NCBI GenBank assembly: GCA_007121975.1
Contig: SKJO01000040.1
Location: forward strand, 1 to 7,483
DNA length: 7,483 nt
Source: Nitriliruptoraceae bacterium
GTDB taxonomy: Bacteria; Actinomycetota; Nitriliruptoria; Nitriliruptorales; Nitriliruptoraceae
Reading direction: 5' to 3'
Positions 6,200 through 7,483 of the stretch are shown piece by piece. The position numbers and the translations under genes are program-made. Position 1 is the first letter of the stretch. Every line of letters begins with the position of its first letter. The notes below the pieces were generated by a model that saw only the letters and a program-made list of their open reading frames with translations, was not told where the DNA came from and did not search any database.

Positions 6200-6225
6200 G
6201 GCCCTCCGCCTGCCAGCAGGAGGCC
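6200..6225 (+). promoter_or_regulatory. Hairpin that can mask the MOSC gene ribosome-binding site
   Basis: CCTCC (6203-6207) is the exact complement of GGAGG (6219-6223), which is part of AGGAGG, the Shine-Dalgarno of the next gene. GG (6200-6201) can further pair with CC (6224-6225) across one bulged C. The loop is 11 nt. AGGAGG lies only 4 nt before GTG 6228. If the stem forms, initiation would depend on ribosomes finishing the upstream gene 12 nt away, that is, translational coupling. This is inference from sequence. Confidence 0.4.
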
Positions 6226-6227
6226 CC

Positions 6228-6863
6228 GTGAGCGCCCGTGTCGTGGCCGTGTGCACCGGCCGTCCTCGACCCCTGGACCTCGATGGTCGTCAGCTGCGCA
6301 CGGCGATCGACAAGCAGCCGCGATCGGGTCCGGTCCCGCTCGACCGCTACGGGCTCGATGGTGACGCGCAGGCCGACGAGGAGCACCACGGCGGACTCGA
6401 CCAGGCGCTGTACGCCTACGGCCAGTCCGACGCCGATCACTGGGTCGCGGCGCTGCACCGTGAGCTGCCACCCGGCTGCTTCGGGGAGAACCTGCGCATC
6501 AGCGGGCTGGAGGCCTCCGCCGCGCGGGTGGGGGAGCGGTGGGTGATCGGGGATGCCGTGGAGGTGGCCGTGACCGCGCCGCGCATCCCCTGCCGGGTGT
6601 TTGCCGGCTTCTGGGACGTGCCCGATCTGGTGTCCCGGTTCCTGTCGGCCGGGCGTCCCGGCGCCTACCTGCGGGTGGTCACGCCCGGCGCGATCCAGGC
6701 CGGCATGCGCGTCAAGGTCGTGCACCGCCCCGACCACGACCTCACGGTCGCCGAGGTGCTGCGCATCCGGGTGGACGAGCCGGCGGCCTCGGCCCGGCTG
6801 CTGGCGGTCGACGGGCTGGCCGCACGGCTGCGGGACTGGGCCGAGCAGCGCGAGGCCGGCTGA
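6228..6863 (+). CDS. MOSC-domain protein, YiiM-like
   Basis: This is a soluble 211-aa protein of the MOSC (molybdenum cofactor sulfurase C-terminal) superfamily, a beta-rich fold that binds molybdenum cofactor through a conserved cysteine. Motifs in order: YGLDGDAQAD (41-50) and HHGGLDQALYAY (53-64), typical of the stand-alone YiiM-like group; FGENLRISG (85-93); GERWVIGDAVEVAVTAPRIPC (102-122), with Cys122 as the expected cofactor ligand; and PGAYLRVV (144-151) followed by GAIQAGMRV. E. coli YiiM contributes to reductive detoxification of N-hydroxylated bases, so a similar reductase role is plausible but not shown. GTG 6228 is preceded by a strong AGGAGG at a short 4-nt spacing. The gene follows the EamA transporter on the same strand with no visible promoter between them, and ends 7 bp before the convergent deoC stop. 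C-terminal residues 172-211 extend past the core and look helical. Confidence 0.87.
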   Translation: MSARVVAVCTGRPRPLDLDGRQLRTAIDKQPRSGPVPLDRYGLDGDAQADEEHHGGLDQALYAYGQSDADHWVAALHRELPPGCFGENLRISGLEASAARVGERWVIGDAVEVAVTAPRIPCRVFAGFWDVPDLVSRFLSAGRPGAYLRVVTPGAIQAGMRVKVVHRPDHDLTVAEVLRIRVDEPAASARLLAVDGLAARLRDWAEQREAG

Positions 6864-6870
6864 GACGTCG

Positions 6871-7483
6871 TCAGCGGTGCCGCTGCGCCACCAGTGCGGT
6901 GAGCAGCCCCGAGGCCCCGAACCGGAAGCGGTCGGGGTGCAGCCAGTCCTCGCCACCGACCTCGGCCACCAGCGCGAGGTAGCCCAACGCCTGCTCGGGG
7001 TCGCGCACGCCTCCCGAGGCCTTCACCCCGGTGCGCCGGCCGGTGCGCTCCCCGACCTCGCGGGCCGCCTCGAGCAGCAGCAGCACCGCGGCCGGCGACG
7101 CCCCCGGACCGTCCTTGCCGGTCGAGGTCTTGACCACGTCGGCGCCGGCGAGCAGCGCCACCCAGGCCGCGCGCAGGATCGTGGCGGCGTCGGGCAGCGC
7201 CCCGGTCTCGAGGATCACCTTGACGTGCGCGCCCCCCGCGGCGGCGATCAGTGCCTCGAGCCCGGTCAGCGCCTCGTGCTCGCGGCCGTCGAGCAATGCC
7301 CCGCGGTCGAGGACGACGTCGATCTCGTCGGCGCCGGCGGCAACCGCCGCCTGCACCTCGGCGACCTTGACCGCCAGCGGCGAGCGGGCCGAGGGGAACG
7401 CGCCGGCCACGCTGGCCGCGCGTACCCCCGAGCCGGCGAGCTCACGGGCGGCGATGCCGACGAGGTCGGGGTAGACGCACACG
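6871..7483 (-). CDS. deoC: Deoxyribose-phosphate aldolase (5' end cut by the window)
   Basis: DERA cleaves 2-deoxy-D-ribose 5-phosphate to glyceraldehyde 3-phosphate and acetaldehyde in deoxynucleoside catabolism; it is a cytosolic TIM barrel. The visible 204 codons begin in the VCVYPDLV strand, so GTG at 7482 is an internal codon and the true start lies to the right of the window. Numbering from that codon, the DEIDVV motif (52-57) carries the catalytic Asp, VKTSTGK (117-123) carries the Schiff-base Lys118, and VKASGGVR (153-160) carries the second catalytic Lys154. The pattern GEDWLHPDRFRFGASGLL near the end matches the long, human-like DERA class (about 320 aa) more than the E. coli one, so roughly 110 N-terminal residues are probably missing. 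It is convergent with the MOSC gene, with 7 bp between stops. No truncation other than the window edge is seen. Confidence 0.93.
   Translation of the reverse strand, partial: VCVYPDLVGIAARELAGSGVRAASVAGAFPSARSPLAVKVAEVQAAVAAGADEIDVVLDRGALLDGREHEALTGLEALIAAAGGAHVKVILETGALPDAATILRAAWVALLAGADVVKTSTGKDGPGASPAAVLLLLEAAREVGERTGRRTGVKASGGVRDPEQALGYLALVAEVGGEDWLHPDRFRFGASGLLTALVAQRHR

Noticed and set aside
6872..6885. Small hairpin CAGCG-GTGC-CGCTG at the deoC 3' end as a bidirectional terminator
   Set aside because: It has only 5 bp of stem, no T run on either strand, and lies in coding sequence; similar short stems are common in this GC-rich DNA.
5007..6956. 649-codon open frame on the minus strand opposite the EamA and MOSC genes
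   Set aside because: It has the same low-complexity Gln/Arg/His/Pro composition, covers two well-supported genes on the other strand, and shows no motif.
7480..7482. GTG at the right edge as the deoC start codon
   Set aside because: It is the Val of the conserved VCVYP strand in the interior of the aldolase, and no ribosome-binding site can be assessed; the gene continues beyond the window.
1..7483. tRNA, rRNA, CRISPR array, insertion sequence or phage genes
   Set aside because: I saw no tRNA-like clover-leaf, rRNA segment, regularly spaced repeats, transposase motifs or terminal inverted repeats.

Overview
The window is very GC-rich (about 70% or more by eye), with G/C at most third codon positions, GTG as well as ATG starts, and a leaderless-looking promoter. 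These traits suggest a high-GC actinobacterium. The strongly acidic linker on the solute-binding lipoprotein and the Aap-type transporter would suit a deep-branching or salt-tolerant lineage (Acidimicrobiia or Nitriliruptoria-like), but that placement is a guess. I see no mobile element, CRISPR array, tRNA or rRNA; the content is chromosomal metabolism and transport.

Left block (1-3660, minus strand). This is a polar amino-acid ABC importer of the AapJQMP type, transcribed right to left: binding lipoprotein aapJ (2344-3489), permease aapQ (1093-2283) and permease aapM (from 1093, cut by the left edge). The two permease genes overlap by one base. A perfect 11-bp stem-loop sits between aapJ and aapQ. 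No ATPase gene (aapP) is visible; it would be expected just beyond the left edge. The 171-bp region upstream of aapJ holds a good promoter candidate and two overlapping inverted repeats built from AGGAG/CTCCT half-sites.

Middle block (3661-6863). A MocR-type regulator (GntR winged helix fused to an aminotransferase-like domain, minus strand) is divergent from an EamA/DMT-family membrane transporter (plus strand). Only 32 bp lie between the two starts. One 7-bp element, TACCATA, reads as a -10 box in both directions and is overlapped by one of two CTGTACC direct repeats, the likely MocR operator. The transporter is followed after 39 bp by a MOSC-domain protein, probably co-transcribed, whose ribosome-binding site can be folded into a stem.

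Right block (6871-7483, minus strand). This is the C-terminal part of a deoxyribose-phosphate aldolase (deoC) of the long, human-like class, convergent with the MOSC gene across 7 bp and cut by the right edge.

How the genes may work together: an amino-acid importer operon lies directly behind a MocR regulator that faces a putative metabolite or amino-acid exporter. A regulator that senses an amino acid or PLP adduct and balances uptake against efflux is a reasonable inference, but the sequence does not prove it. The gene families are all known. The more unusual content is in the compact regulatory DNA at 3601-3650 and 4990-5045 and in the two RNA hairpins.
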